Part shown: positions 8,631-17,288 of the stretch, one piece after another | How the letters are laid out: each line of letters opens with the position of its first letter | Numbering within the stretch: the first letter of the stretch is position 1 | Source of the DNA: an uncultured Lachnospiraceae bacterium | Lineage (GTDB): Bacteria > Bacillota > Clostridia > Lachnospirales > Lachnospiraceae | NCBI GenBank assembly: GCA_944376125.1 | Contig: CALWBQ010000027.1 | Location: forward strand, 32,922 to 96,921 | Reading direction: 5' to 3' | DNA: 64,000 nucleotides | Position numbers and translations under genes: made by a program | Notes under the pieces: model-generated | Told to the model about the DNA's origin: nothing | Database searches by the model: none | What the model saw: the letters and a program-made list of their open reading frames with translations, nothing else

Positions 8631-10829
8631 TCACTTTTCCACATCAATCTCCAGCCGGTAAGGCTCACCGATCTTTTCCTTTTTCAAGTCCCGGAGAGCG
8701 AAATTTGATTTTCGCAGCGTTAAGTTCGGATTGTAGTAGGGGTCACCGTTCTTTAAGATATCCGGCCATCTCCGGGCAAATATAGCGATTTCCCGGTTGA
8801 ATCGGGCTACCTTTTCCGGTGTATCCTCCAGCCCCCTGGACTTCGATTCATAATGATACAGCAATGCATACGGATTGTAAACTACTAATTTGCCCAGAGA
8901 CCGTATTTTCATGCAAAAATCAATGTCATTGAAAGCCACTGCCAGTTCTTCTGTAAATCCGCCTACCTGGTCAAAAAGCGCTCTTTTGGTCATCAGGCAG
9001 GCTGCCGTCACGGCACTATAGTCTTGGGCACACATGGCACGGTGAAAATAGCTATTCTCCGCCTTATGCAGGCCGATAAAGGTGTGGCCTGCAATTCCTC
9101 CGAAACCTACCACCACGCCGGCGTGCTGGATGGTATCATCCTGGTAGAGCAGCCTGGCCCCCACAATGCCCACATCCTCCCTCTGGCAGTATCCCAACAT
9201 CTCCTGAATCACATCCGGCTCGATGATCTCTGTGTCATTGTTTAAAAACAGCAGATACTCCCCCCTGGCAAACTGGACGCCAAAATTATTGATTGCTGAG
9301 AAATTGAATCCCTTCTCCCAGCGAACCACCCGGATATTGGGAAATTGTTTCTGAATCCTGTCATAATAGGCAAAGGTTTCTGGATCCGTGCTGTTATTTT
9401 CCACCACAATAAATTCCAAATTTGGGTAAGTCCCCTTCTCAATCAGAGATCGGATGCAGGTATCCAAATCCTGAGTATGATCTTTATTGGGAATCACCAC
9501 CGAAACCAACGGCTGTCCCTTCAGCACAAAGCGAGTGTGGTAAATACCGTAATCCACGCCCTTTTCGATAGACTCTACTCCGATGCCCAGCCTTTCAAAA
9601 TGAGCCCGTATTGCCCTGGCTCCTGCCTCAAATGCATACATTTTGCTTTCTGGATTGCTGGCCGTAGAATTTTGGTGGCACCGCCAATGGTACAGCACCT
9701 TGGGGATATGGCAGATCTTTCTGGCAGCCTCAGTGCACCGGAAGATAAAATCATAATCCTGAGCGCCGTCAAATTCCTGCCGAAAGCCGCCTACAGCCTC
9801 CACCAATTCCCTGTTTACCACAAACAGATGGCAGATATAGTTGACGCTGGTGAGGAGATCCGGATTGAAATCAGGCTTGAAATGTGGGTCAAACAGGGCT
9901 TTCCCATCCATGTCCAGCTTGTCCTCATCGGAATAGATTACATCGTATTCCGGGTCCTTGTTGATCGCCTTCACACACTCATACAGCGCGTGGGGCGGAA
10001 GGGTATCATCATGGTCTGCCAGAACGATAAAATCTCCGGAGGCCATCTCCATCGCCGCATTGGTATTGCCGGCGATCCCCTTATTCTCTCCTAAAATGAC
10101 ATATTTAAAGCGCTGATCCCTCTCAGCAAACCGCCGGAGCAGCCGCTCAGAGCTCTCCCCTCTGGGGCTCCCGTCTGCCACGCAGACCTCCCAGTTCTTG
10201 TAGGTCTGAGCCTCAATCGACTGAAGCATCTCCTTTAAATACCGCTCCGGCGTCTTATAGGCAGGAATCACAATAGAAAGCCTGGGGCTGTAGTCAAATA
10301 CCTCCGCCCTCTGCCTCTCCAGTTCCTCCTCGGAAGGCTTTGTCAGCTCATACCACTCACCGTAGTCGTAGTCATTATCAATCCCCTGGAGTTTGTGCTT
10401 GGATTTTAGAATCAGCGCCTTTAGGCCATTATCCTTCCAAAAATCCATGGCCACCCGGACTGTTTCCATATTCATCAGATCTTTTATTTTCTGGCGGCGC
10501 TTATAGGCCACGCTGGAGCGGCGCATGATCAGATCTTCGTTATATTTGATCTTTGCCCGGCGGCCTCCGCAGCGGATGATCAGATAGTAGTCCTTCCCCC
10601 GCTCATAATCAAACTGGATGTCAAACCCAAAGTCCCGATCCAGAATCTCTTTAAAATAAATGTGGCTCACATCGTCCCGCCTGGTAGATACATAGCGGAA
10701 TGTTACCGGCCTATGATCGGCGTCTTTCACGGCAAATTCCGCCTGATCCTCAGGTGTCTTTCCTATGACCCATCCGTTGAGGGTGATGGTATTCTCTCTG
10801 ATCCGCACTACATCTACGTTATATCTCAT
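8631..10829 (-). CDS. Tandem-domain GT2 glycosyltransferase
   Basis: A 732-residue protein with a roughly 150-residue beta-rich N-terminal region and two GT2 catalytic domains. The first (from about 165) has IVIPAYKTPERYL, an ADHDD metal site and YSDEDK; the second (from about 415) has VVIPNKDH, VENNSTD, FLNNDTE and FNDIDFC. Both look active, so the protein may add two sugars or alternate residues of a repeat, as known for other two-domain GT2 enzymes of rhamnose-rich wall polysaccharides. ATG at 10829 has GGAG eight bases upstream. It starts 2 bp after the preceding gene ends. Confidence 0.9.
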   Translation of the reverse strand: MRYNVDVVRIRENTITLNGWVIGKTPEDQAEFAVKDADHRPVTFRYVSTRRDDVSHIYFKEILDRDFGFDIQFDYERGKDYYLIIRCGGRRAKIKYNEDLIMRRSSVAYKRRQKIKDLMNMETVRVAMDFWKDNGLKALILKSKHKLQGIDNDYDYGEWYELTKPSEEELERQRAEVFDYSPRLSIVIPAYKTPERYLKEMLQSIEAQTYKNWEVCVADGSPRGESSERLLRRFAERDQRFKYVILGENKGIAGNTNAAMEMASGDFIVLADHDDTLPPHALYECVKAINKDPEYDVIYSDEDKLDMDGKALFDPHFKPDFNPDLLTSVNYICHLFVVNRELVEAVGGFRQEFDGAQDYDFIFRCTEAARKICHIPKVLYHWRCHQNSTASNPESKMYAFEAGARAIRAHFERLGIGVESIEKGVDYGIYHTRFVLKGQPLVSVVIPNKDHTQDLDTCIRSLIEKGTYPNLEFIVVENNSTDPETFAYYDRIQKQFPNIRVVRWEKGFNFSAINNFGVQFARGEYLLFLNNDTEIIEPDVIQEMLGYCQREDVGIVGARLLYQDDTIQHAGVVVGFGGIAGHTFIGLHKAENSYFHRAMCAQDYSAVTAACLMTKRALFDQVGGFTEELAVAFNDIDFCMKIRSLGKLVVYNPYALLYHYESKSRGLEDTPEKVARFNREIAIFARRWPDILKNGDPYYNPNLTLRKSNFALRDLKKEKIGEPYRLEIDVEK

Positions 10830-10831
10830 CG

Positions 10832-11803
10832 CTATTTCTCCGTATGCTCCATCTTTCCTTCATTCTGGCTGTCAAAATTAATCCGCTCTTCCTCAATGAC
10901 AAGAGGCCGGTGCATCACCCGCTGATTAATACTTAAAATATATTCCCCCACCAGACCGATAAAGAAAATCTGCACTGATCCCAAAAAGCACATGCCGATC
11001 AGCATAGGAGCCATTCCTGCCGGAAACCGGTCCCACCAGATCAGCTTCATCACCAGGTAGACAAAAGCCACCAGAATGCTGACCAATGAACAGATACTCC
11101 CGAAAATCGTCGCCATCCTCAGCCCTGTTTTCGTATAGGATGTGATGCTCAGCATTGCCGCATCAAAAAGGCTGAAAAAGTTGTTCTTCGTATGGCCAGC
11201 CCTTCTCTTTGGCTGTTCATAGGGAATCTCTTTTCTCTTATAGCCCAGCTCTGCCACAATTCCCCGCAGAAATGGGGTGGGATCATCCAGCTTCCGCAAA
11301 ATTTCTATAAAATCCCTGTCATACAGCCCAGACCCGGTAAAATGTTCGATCTGCTCCACATCAGAAAACTTTTTAATCATTTTATAGTAGCAGCTTCTAA
11401 GCCAGTACATAACCGGATTTTCTTTGCTGCTGGTCTTGATTCCTATGACAATCTTATAGCCCTCCTCCCAGGCATGGACGTACTGCGGAATCAGATCTAC
11501 CGGATCCTGGAAATCTGCTACCATCTCAATTACACAGTCCCCCGTCACCTGGAGCATCCCGTAATAAGGCGAATTAAACTGGCCAAAATTGCGGGCATTA
11601 AAAATCGCTTTGATTCTTGGATTCTGACGGCACAGCTCCCTGATCAGAGTCCTGGTATTGTCCTGAGAATCATTGTCGATAAAAACCAGCTCATAATCGT
11701 ACTCCGGAAGTTCATTGGTCAGCGTACTGATCACTGCCTGGCTGATAGGGACTACATTTTCCTCCTCATTGTAACACGGAATCAAAATACTAATCTTTTT
11801 CAT
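10832..11803 (-). CDS. GT2 polyprenyl-phosphate glycosyltransferase (DPM1/GtrB-like)
   Basis: A 323-residue protein with an N-terminal GT2 domain (LIPCYNEEENV, FIDNDSQD, VADFQDP) and two C-terminal membrane helices (about 230-255 and 265-290). This is the ArnC/GtrB/DPM1-like layout, which makes a polyprenyl-phosphate sugar for use outside the membrane. The gene overlaps the end of the preceding epimerase by 14 bp. No GtrA-type flippase is next to it, so it may instead add a sugar directly to a lipid-linked chain. Family is clear, donor and acceptor unknown. Confidence 0.88.
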   Translation of the reverse strand: MKKISILIPCYNEEENVVPISQAVISTLTNELPEYDYELVFIDNDSQDNTRTLIRELCRQNPRIKAIFNARNFGQFNSPYYGMLQVTGDCVIEMVADFQDPVDLIPQYVHAWEEGYKIVIGIKTSSKENPVMYWLRSCYYKMIKKFSDVEQIEHFTGSGLYDRDFIEILRKLDDPTPFLRGIVAELGYKRKEIPYEQPKRRAGHTKNNFFSLFDAAMLSITSYTKTGLRMATIFGSICSLVSILVAFVYLVMKLIWWDRFPAGMAPMLIGMCFLGSVQIFFIGLVGEYILSINQRVMHRPLVIEEERINFDSQNEGKMEHTEK

Positions 11804-12728
11804 ACCTATTGTTCTCTTCTCTCTTCATGGTTTCTTCAATCCCACGGCGAAATGTGTAAGCCTCTTTCCACCGGCCGCCCAAAAGCCGGTTCAGCTTTTC
11901 CACATCCGGACAGACTGAGAGAGCGCCCTCTTTCGCCTGAATGAAGGTGCCGTAATCAAGGCTTCCTCTTCCTCCTGCGATCTCATGGACCTCCTCCACA
12001 AAATCCCTCAGCACCCTGGTGTCCCGGCTGGCGATGTTGACAATGCCGCCCTCACCGCTTCCCGCTCTGTGGTGCAGCTCATACACGGCCTCCACTGCAT
12101 CTTGGATATACATAAAATTCCAGCGGTGAAGGCAGGCGCTGAGAGCCACGGTCTTTCCCTGAGGCAGATCCCGCACCAGCGTCGAAATGATAGACCAGGG
12201 ATGGTCTCCCCAGCCATATACACTGAAAAAGCGAAGGTGATAGTACGTCATCCCATACTCAGCGCACAAGGGCTTTGCCATCTGATAAAACTTCCATTTA
12301 GCTTTTCCGTATTCATTGATGGGATGGCAGTCCAGATCCTCCCTCATAATTTTCCCGGTTACTCCGTATTCTACTCGGGACCCAGCGTCCATAAACATGC
12401 TACATTGTAGCAGATGGGCGGCTTTTACGCAATCTAAAGATTCAGAAACGTTTTTCTCCTGAACCTGCGGAGAATCGATCTCCTGACGGTTCACTCCTCC
12501 CCAGGCAAAATGGAAAAAAGCATCCGCCTGCCCGACAGCCTCCACACAGTCCAAAACAGTTTCCAGACCGCAGGGCACCACTGTCAGATTTTCATGCCGG
12601 GGCAGAAACCTTTTATTCTTTGACTCTGGCCTGACCAAGGCAAAGACTTTTGCCCCCTTCTCTAGATATGTCTGCGCTAAATATCTGCCAATAAAACCGG
12701 TGGCACCGGTGATCACGATCCGTTCCAT
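11790..12728 (-). CDS. NAD(P)-dependent nucleotide-sugar epimerase/dehydratase (SDR)
   Basis: A 312-residue extended short-chain dehydrogenase. The dinucleotide site GATGFIG is at the N-terminus, and the YGKAK motif carries the catalytic Tyr and Lys. Likely a 4-keto reductase or epimerase acting on a nucleotide sugar. The ATG at 12728 places the Rossmann motif near residue 7 as usual; GGAGG lies 13 bases upstream, at the end of the preceding gene, which is a long spacing. The protein is a clear paralogue of the one at 13965-14942 (same HFAWGG/HFGWDG region, SVYGWGDHPWS/SIYGPGDHPWS and YGKAK), so the operon has two related sugar-modifying SDRs. Confidence 0.88.
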   Translation of the reverse strand: MERIVITGATGFIGRYLAQTYLEKGAKVFALVRPESKNKRFLPRHENLTVVPCGLETVLDCVEAVGQADAFFHFAWGGVNRQEIDSPQVQEKNVSESLDCVKAAHLLQCSMFMDAGSRVEYGVTGKIMREDLDCHPINEYGKAKWKFYQMAKPLCAEYGMTYYHLRFFSVYGWGDHPWSIISTLVRDLPQGKTVALSACLHRWNFMYIQDAVEAVYELHHRAGSGEGGIVNIASRDTRVLRDFVEEVHEIAGGRGSLDYGTFIQAKEGALSVCPDVEKLNRLLGGRWKEAYTFRRGIEETMKREENNRYEKD

Positions 12729-12736
12729 AGGAATTC

Positions 12737-13951
12737 TTATGCCTCCGTAATATTCTCCAGCCTGCTGCTTCTCAGCGTCCAAATCTCCGTCGGATGGTCC
12801 TTGCTGGAATATTTCTGCCGGATAATCCCGGCAATTTCATCTGTATATCCCGGCGCTGCGATCAGAACCGCATCTACCGGCTCCTCATAAAAATGATCCG
12901 GTGCCACAATGGGAAGATGGGACGCCGGGGCAAACCGGTTCTGCTTAAATGGCGCTGAGTCCATAATATACCTGGCTTTTCCTCCAAGACTCGTGGTGGC
13001 GGCCAGCGTAAATCCCTGATGGCTGGCTCCCCAGACAGCCAGGGTCCTTCCCTGCTCTGCAAGCCTGCCCAAAAGGCCATCTACATCCCGGCTGATATCC
13101 CGGCGGCTTGCAGCCAGACCTGAGATGTCCAGCTTGTCAAATGATACCGCACCTGCCTTCCGGATGGCTGTCTTTCTTACGATCACCGAAAGAGTGTCTC
13201 TGTTAACCATTTCCTCCTCCAGAACTTCAAAGCCATTGTGCTCTAAAAGCTGCCTAAGAGTTCCAAAAGAATAATAGGCCAGATGATCCCGGATCAATTC
13301 ATAATATCCATTATATTGAAGAATGTACTCCAGGCTTGGAACCGTTACCAGCCCCACGCCCCCTTCTGACAGATTGTTTCGAATACACCGCAGCATAGTG
13401 CCTGGATTTGGCTGGTGTTCCAAAAAATTGAACGATAAAAATGCATCGTAAGGCGGAGCCGCCCCAAAATCCGGCGAAGCCAGCACGGTATCCTCCGTCT
13501 CCGGAAACATCTGCCAGACTCTAAGTCCCTGCTCCTGTGCGATGGAAACCAGATCTGCGCGGTGCTCAATTCCAAAAGCCTGGACCGGGAACTCCGCCAG
13601 AACCGACAAGAATTCACCTCTTCCGCATCCGGCTTCCAAAATTTTTTTCCCTTCCAGCCCGCAAAAATCAATGAAATGGCGGTACTGGCGGCGGCGCAGC
13701 TCCACCATTGTAGTCGTAAAACCTCCTGACCGGATCACATCCCTGTAATAAGAAACCGGAGAGCAGTCAAACTGAACCAGGCCGCAGTTTGGGCACTGAT
13801 GCAAATTCAGAGATATCCCTCTGTCCTTCTTTACCTCATCGGCATCCGGAATATCCTGGGCGGAAGCCGGCATCCCGTCAAATTTTATTAAAGGCTGATC
13901 TCCCAGCTTTCCGCCGCAGGCAAGGCAGCGCTCTCTTTTTATCTCCGCCAT
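12737..13951 (-). CDS. SAM-dependent sugar C-methyltransferase-like protein
   Basis: A 404-residue protein with three parts: an N-terminal zinc-binding-type region (CLACGG near residue 9, CPNCG near 53), a class I methyltransferase core with LEAGCGRGEF at about 99, and a C-terminal domain with VWGASHQG near 305. This order is that of the TylC3/NovU-type C-methyltransferases that methylate C-3 of a keto-deoxysugar. ATG at 13951 has AGGAG about ten bases upstream. Its position between two SDRs and a TPP enzyme fits synthesis of a branched or methylated deoxysugar. The exact sugar and the methylated carbon are inference. Confidence 0.85.
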   Translation of the reverse strand: MAEIKRERCLACGGKLGDQPLIKFDGMPASAQDIPDADEVKKDRGISLNLHQCPNCGLVQFDCSPVSYYRDVIRSGGFTTTMVELRRRQYRHFIDFCGLEGKKILEAGCGRGEFLSVLAEFPVQAFGIEHRADLVSIAQEQGLRVWQMFPETEDTVLASPDFGAAPPYDAFLSFNFLEHQPNPGTMLRCIRNNLSEGGVGLVTVPSLEYILQYNGYYELIRDHLAYYSFGTLRQLLEHNGFEVLEEEMVNRDTLSVIVRKTAIRKAGAVSFDKLDISGLAASRRDISRDVDGLLGRLAEQGRTLAVWGASHQGFTLAATTSLGGKARYIMDSAPFKQNRFAPASHLPIVAPDHFYEEPVDAVLIAAPGYTDEIAGIIRQKYSSKDHPTEIWTLRSSRLENITEA

Positions 13952-13964
13952 TTTCGCATATCTC

Positions 13965-14942
13965 CTATCTTATTTCTTCTGATTTTATAAGCCGCAGGAA
14001 ACCATCCTCAAAACCAATTTTTGCCGAAAATCCCACTCTCTCCCTCAGCTTTTGGGTACAAGGAATCAGGTTCGCCTGTCCCTCCGCGTTAGGCGGCCGC
14101 ACTCCATATAAAAAGCTCCCTCTGCTCCCGCAGAGCCTGTACATGGTTTCCACATAATTCCTCAGACACTTCGTCTCCGTCTCCGAAGCCGCCACATTAT
14201 AAATCCCATTTTCCTTTTTTCCCGAAGGCAGCCCGGCAGAAAATCCTACCTGTCCCTGGGACTTTGCCAACAGAAAAAGGGCCTCTAGGCAGTCGTCCCG
14301 ATATAAAAAATTCCACATCTGGGTACATTCTCCCAACTGAATTTCCTCTCCGGCCAAAAAAGCTCTTCTGCAGGATTCCACCAGGGACCAAGGGTGGTCT
14401 CCCGGCCCGTAGATACTGAAGATCCTGGAATGGACATACTCCATGCCGCTCCCCGTCTCTGCCAAATATCTCCGGGCGGCCTCATAAAACTGCACCTTAG
14501 CTTTTCCGTATTCAGACACCGGCCTGCAGGGGTCATTCTCCCTCATCAAGCTGTCCCGAATGCCGTATTCCGCCTGGGATCCGCTGAAAACAAAGCGCCT
14601 GCAGCCCAAAGACACGGCTCCTTTTAGAGCCTTCAGGGAATCTCCTACATTTTTCTGCTGGATATCCTGCTGTCTCCGGTTGCCGCTTCCGGCCCCGTCC
14701 CATCCAAAATGGATCCACAATCTGCATGGCTCTTCTATCACATCCGCAATCTGGTCTGCCTCTTCTAATTTCATAAGAAGCAGCACAATCTGCCTTCCGT
14801 ACTGAGCCTGCAGTTTCTCCACCCGGCTGATATTCCGGGAGCCAGGACGGACAACAGCGTAAACCCGGTCCCCATCCCGCAGGAACCGCTCTGCCATAGG
14901 CGCCCCCAAAAAGCTGGTGGCGCCGGTCACGACCACATTCAA
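13965..14942 (-). CDS. NAD(P)-dependent nucleotide-sugar epimerase/dehydratase (SDR), second copy
   Basis: A 325-residue extended SDR with GATSFLG at the N-terminus, the YGKAK catalytic motif, and the GDHPWS stretch it shares with the paralogue at 11790-12728. It starts with TTG (14942), six bases after a GGAGGAG site. Fifteen bases separate it from the TPP enzyme before it. Probable role: reduction or epimerisation of a 4-keto sugar in the pathway of this operon. The Rossmann motif is GATSFLG rather than GATGFIG, a small departure from the usual GxxGxxG. Confidence 0.86.
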   Translation of the reverse strand: MNVVVTGATSFLGAPMAERFLRDGDRVYAVVRPGSRNISRVEKLQAQYGRQIVLLLMKLEEADQIADVIEEPCRLWIHFGWDGAGSGNRRQQDIQQKNVGDSLKALKGAVSLGCRRFVFSGSQAEYGIRDSLMRENDPCRPVSEYGKAKVQFYEAARRYLAETGSGMEYVHSRIFSIYGPGDHPWSLVESCRRAFLAGEEIQLGECTQMWNFLYRDDCLEALFLLAKSQGQVGFSAGLPSGKKENGIYNVAASETETKCLRNYVETMYRLCGSRGSFLYGVRPPNAEGQANLIPCTQKLRERVGFSAKIGFEDGFLRLIKSEEIR

Positions 14943-14957
14943 CCGAGTCTCCTCCTC

Positions 14958-16901
14958 TCAGCCCTTGATCCTGGGAATCAGCATATTGGCGTCCATCTCC
15001 TCGTCCGCCAGGAAGGGTGACAGATCCTCCAGAGGCGGAGAAACCATAGTTCCATCCGGCAGTCTCTTCGCTGCCGACTTAGGCTCAAAATTCTGATCCA
15101 TGCTGACGATCACCTCGCATATCACGGGTCCCTCCATGGCAAGGGCCTGCTCGATGGCAGTTCCCAGCTGACTGTTGTGTTCTGCCCTCAGGTATGGATA
15201 GCCATAAGCCCAGGCCAGCTTCTCCATATCCGGAAAACTCAGATCACCGCTGTCCACACCGATTCCAACCAGCGGCTCCCCGAAATAATTCTTCTGAGTC
15301 TGACGGATAGAGTGGTAGCCGCCGTTGTTAATCAGAAAAATTTTGATGGGCATCCTGTGGTGGATGATGGTCTGCAGTTCCTGAAGATTCATCTGAATGC
15401 TTCCGTCCCCTGTCAAAAGGATAATATCCTGGGTGTGATCTGCCATACACGCCCCAATAGCCGCAGGCAGATCGTATCCCATAGATGCGATTGCCGAATT
15501 GGTAATAAACCGCTGGCCCTTTTTAATGATATACCCGTGGCCCCCTGCCACGCAGGCGGAGCCATTTCCCACTACAGTGATCTGCCCCTCACGCAGACGG
15601 CTGCTCAGTTCTTTTACAAGGGCGTACACATTGGCCGGCTCTTGATCCGTGCAGGCCATATGCCGCGGCAGGATCACTGGATATGTCTCCTTCCACATTC
15701 TGCAGGTTTCCCGCCAATCCATATCCCGAAGCCCTTTCCCGCCGTCAAACAGCGGATACGGGAGCTGCCCGGAATCCTGCTTCTCCTTCAGCAGAGCCGC
15801 CAGCATCTCCAAGAGATCCTTCGCGTCAGCGTGAACCGGCATGTCCACATGGAGTGACGGCTTCTTCAATTCCTCCGCATCCACATCGTTTACAATCACG
15901 TAGGCTGCTCTGGCCCAGGTTCTGTAATTATATCCCACCTGCCGGATACTCAGACGGCTGCCCACAGAGAACACCAAATCACTGTTCTGGACAGCAAAAT
16001 TTCCCGGCCTATCCCCCATATTGCCAGCTCTTCCTGTGTAGAGGGGATGGCTGTCATAGATGGCATCCTGACTGTTCCATCCAGTCACAACCGGAATCCC
16101 CAGCCGGTCAATCACCTCCATCAGAGCACCGTGGGCTCCCGCAATCCGGACTCCGTTTCCAACATTCAATACAGGCCGCCTGGCACTGCGAATCTTCTGA
16201 AGAATCGCTTCGGCTGTCTCCCGCCCCACTTTGCCCGGGCGCAGGGGCCGGTTTTCTCCTCTTCCAGCCTCGTCCTCCGGGATCTCTGCCCCGCTCTTCT
16301 CCGCCCAGCCGGTCCCTCCGGCCTCATATGCCTTTCGGTCAAACCCAACCAGCGCTTCCCTCTCTACATAAGCCCCCTGGACATTCAGGGGAATATCCAG
16401 CCAGCACGGGCCCGGTCTCCCAGTCTGGGCGAGGTACAAAGCCTTTTCCAGGCAGAAACGGATCCGCATGGGATCGATCACCATTTCACAGTACTTCGTC
16501 ATAGAAGAGACTGCTTTGCAGATATCAAATTCCTGATCGCCCATCGCTCGGATCCCAACACCGGACCAGCGGGCAGTCGTGTCATACCGAACCTGGCCTG
16601 AAAGAATCAGCATGGGAATTGAGTCCAGCCAGCCTCCTACTACGCCGGTTATCGCATTGGTCCCACCTGGCCCAGTGGTCACACAGACTGCTGCGATCTT
16701 ATTATGAATGCGGGCATAGCTCTCCGCTGCAATAGCGCATGCCTGCTCGTGGTGATTGTAGAGGCAGCAGAGTCCCTCCCTGTGCCCCAGGGCATCATTG
16801 AGGTGCATTGCACCGCCGCCAGTCACAGTAAACACCTGGCTGATACCCGATTCCACCAGTCTTTCCGCAATATAGTCTGAAATCTTAATTTTCACAGCCA
16901 T
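14958..16901 (-). CDS. Thiamine diphosphate-dependent enzyme, acetolactate synthase/YerE-like
   Basis: A 647-residue TPP enzyme with the three-domain layout of acetolactate synthase. The catalytic glutamate is in the HHEQ motif (Glu52), TTGPGGTNA follows at about 75, the central domain has GNGVRIAGAH, and the TPP/Mg motif GDGS ... NN sits near 497. It is longer than ordinary acetolactate synthases because of a charged, low-complexity insertion at about 195-225. There is no ilvN-type regulatory subunit or other branched-chain amino-acid gene nearby; all neighbours are sugar enzymes. Known relatives in such surroundings (YerE) add a two-carbon unit from pyruvate to a keto-deoxysugar. First gene of operon A; the ATG overlaps a GGGAGGG site at short spacing, and GTG at 16895 is an alternative start. 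Confidence 0.85.
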   Translation of the reverse strand: MAVKIKISDYIAERLVESGISQVFTVTGGGAMHLNDALGHREGLCCLYNHHEQACAIAAESYARIHNKIAAVCVTTGPGGTNAITGVVGGWLDSIPMLILSGQVRYDTTARWSGVGIRAMGDQEFDICKAVSSMTKYCEMVIDPMRIRFCLEKALYLAQTGRPGPCWLDIPLNVQGAYVEREALVGFDRKAYEAGGTGWAEKSGAEIPEDEAGRGENRPLRPGKVGRETAEAILQKIRSARRPVLNVGNGVRIAGAHGALMEVIDRLGIPVVTGWNSQDAIYDSHPLYTGRAGNMGDRPGNFAVQNSDLVFSVGSRLSIRQVGYNYRTWARAAYVIVNDVDAEELKKPSLHVDMPVHADAKDLLEMLAALLKEKQDSGQLPYPLFDGGKGLRDMDWRETCRMWKETYPVILPRHMACTDQEPANVYALVKELSSRLREGQITVVGNGSACVAGGHGYIIKKGQRFITNSAIASMGYDLPAAIGACMADHTQDIILLTGDGSIQMNLQELQTIIHHRMPIKIFLINNGGYHSIRQTQKNYFGEPLVGIGVDSGDLSFPDMEKLAWAYGYPYLRAEHNSQLGTAIEQALAMEGPVICEVIVSMDQNFEPKSAAKRLPDGTMVSPPLEDLSPFLADEEMDANMLIPRIKG

Positions 16902-16997
16902 CCCTCCCTCTGATTCGAAATGATATCGAAGTCAAAAGTCTTTTGACTCCTCCAATGCCGGATTGCTCTGCACTGGGGCCCTGGCATCTCCAAATCA

Positions 16998-17006
16998 GTA
17001 TAGCAT
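16998..17006 (-). promoter_or_regulatory. Candidate extended -10 promoter of operon A
   Basis: On the minus strand TGCTATACT (extended -10) lies about 100 bp upstream of the TPP enzyme gene. No convincing -35 is visible. The 387-bp gap between the divergent starts at 16901 and 17289 otherwise holds only short chance open frames. Confidence 0.4.
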
Positions 17007-17189
17007 ACTTTTATCAAAATTCCTAATAAACTTTTTCTTACGGGAATCGTAATTTTCGCTGTAATTTCGGGCTTTTCAGGGGTCTCCCCATCCTCGGATC
17101 CGTCCAAATATCTGCCACTGTCTCCTTCCTCTGCATCCGTCTTCCAATACTGGAATCAACCTACACTTTTCATCCCGTCCGTCATGGGC

Positions 17190-17256
17190 TATAATCAGGA
17201 CCGTAATGCAACGATGGATTTTCGGCCACGAACCAACAGGCGGATTTCAAACCGCC
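17190..17256 (+). promoter_or_regulatory. Candidate -10 element and leader hairpin of the cell-wall-binding protein gene
   Basis: TATAAT at 17190-17195 has no good -35. The expected leader has a GGCGG/CCGCC hairpin (17239-17243 with 17252-17256, 8-base loop) about 30 bp before the start codon. Its regulatory role is not shown. Confidence 0.35.
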
Positions 17257-17288
17257 GCCCACATTCAAAAAGGAGAGACGATTTATTT

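Noticed and set aside
15177..16601. Several long plus-strand frames opposite the TPP enzyme gene
   Set aside because: They overlap each other and a gene with clear family motifs on the other strand; no protein motif or ribosome site supports them.
14958..16901. Annotation as the biosynthetic acetolactate synthase (ilvB)
   Set aside because: No regulatory subunit or other branched-chain amino-acid gene is present and all neighbours act on sugars.
16892..17107. A 71-codon minus-strand frame in the divergent gap
   Set aside because: It overlaps the start of the TPP enzyme gene and contains its promoter-like element; no ribosome site.
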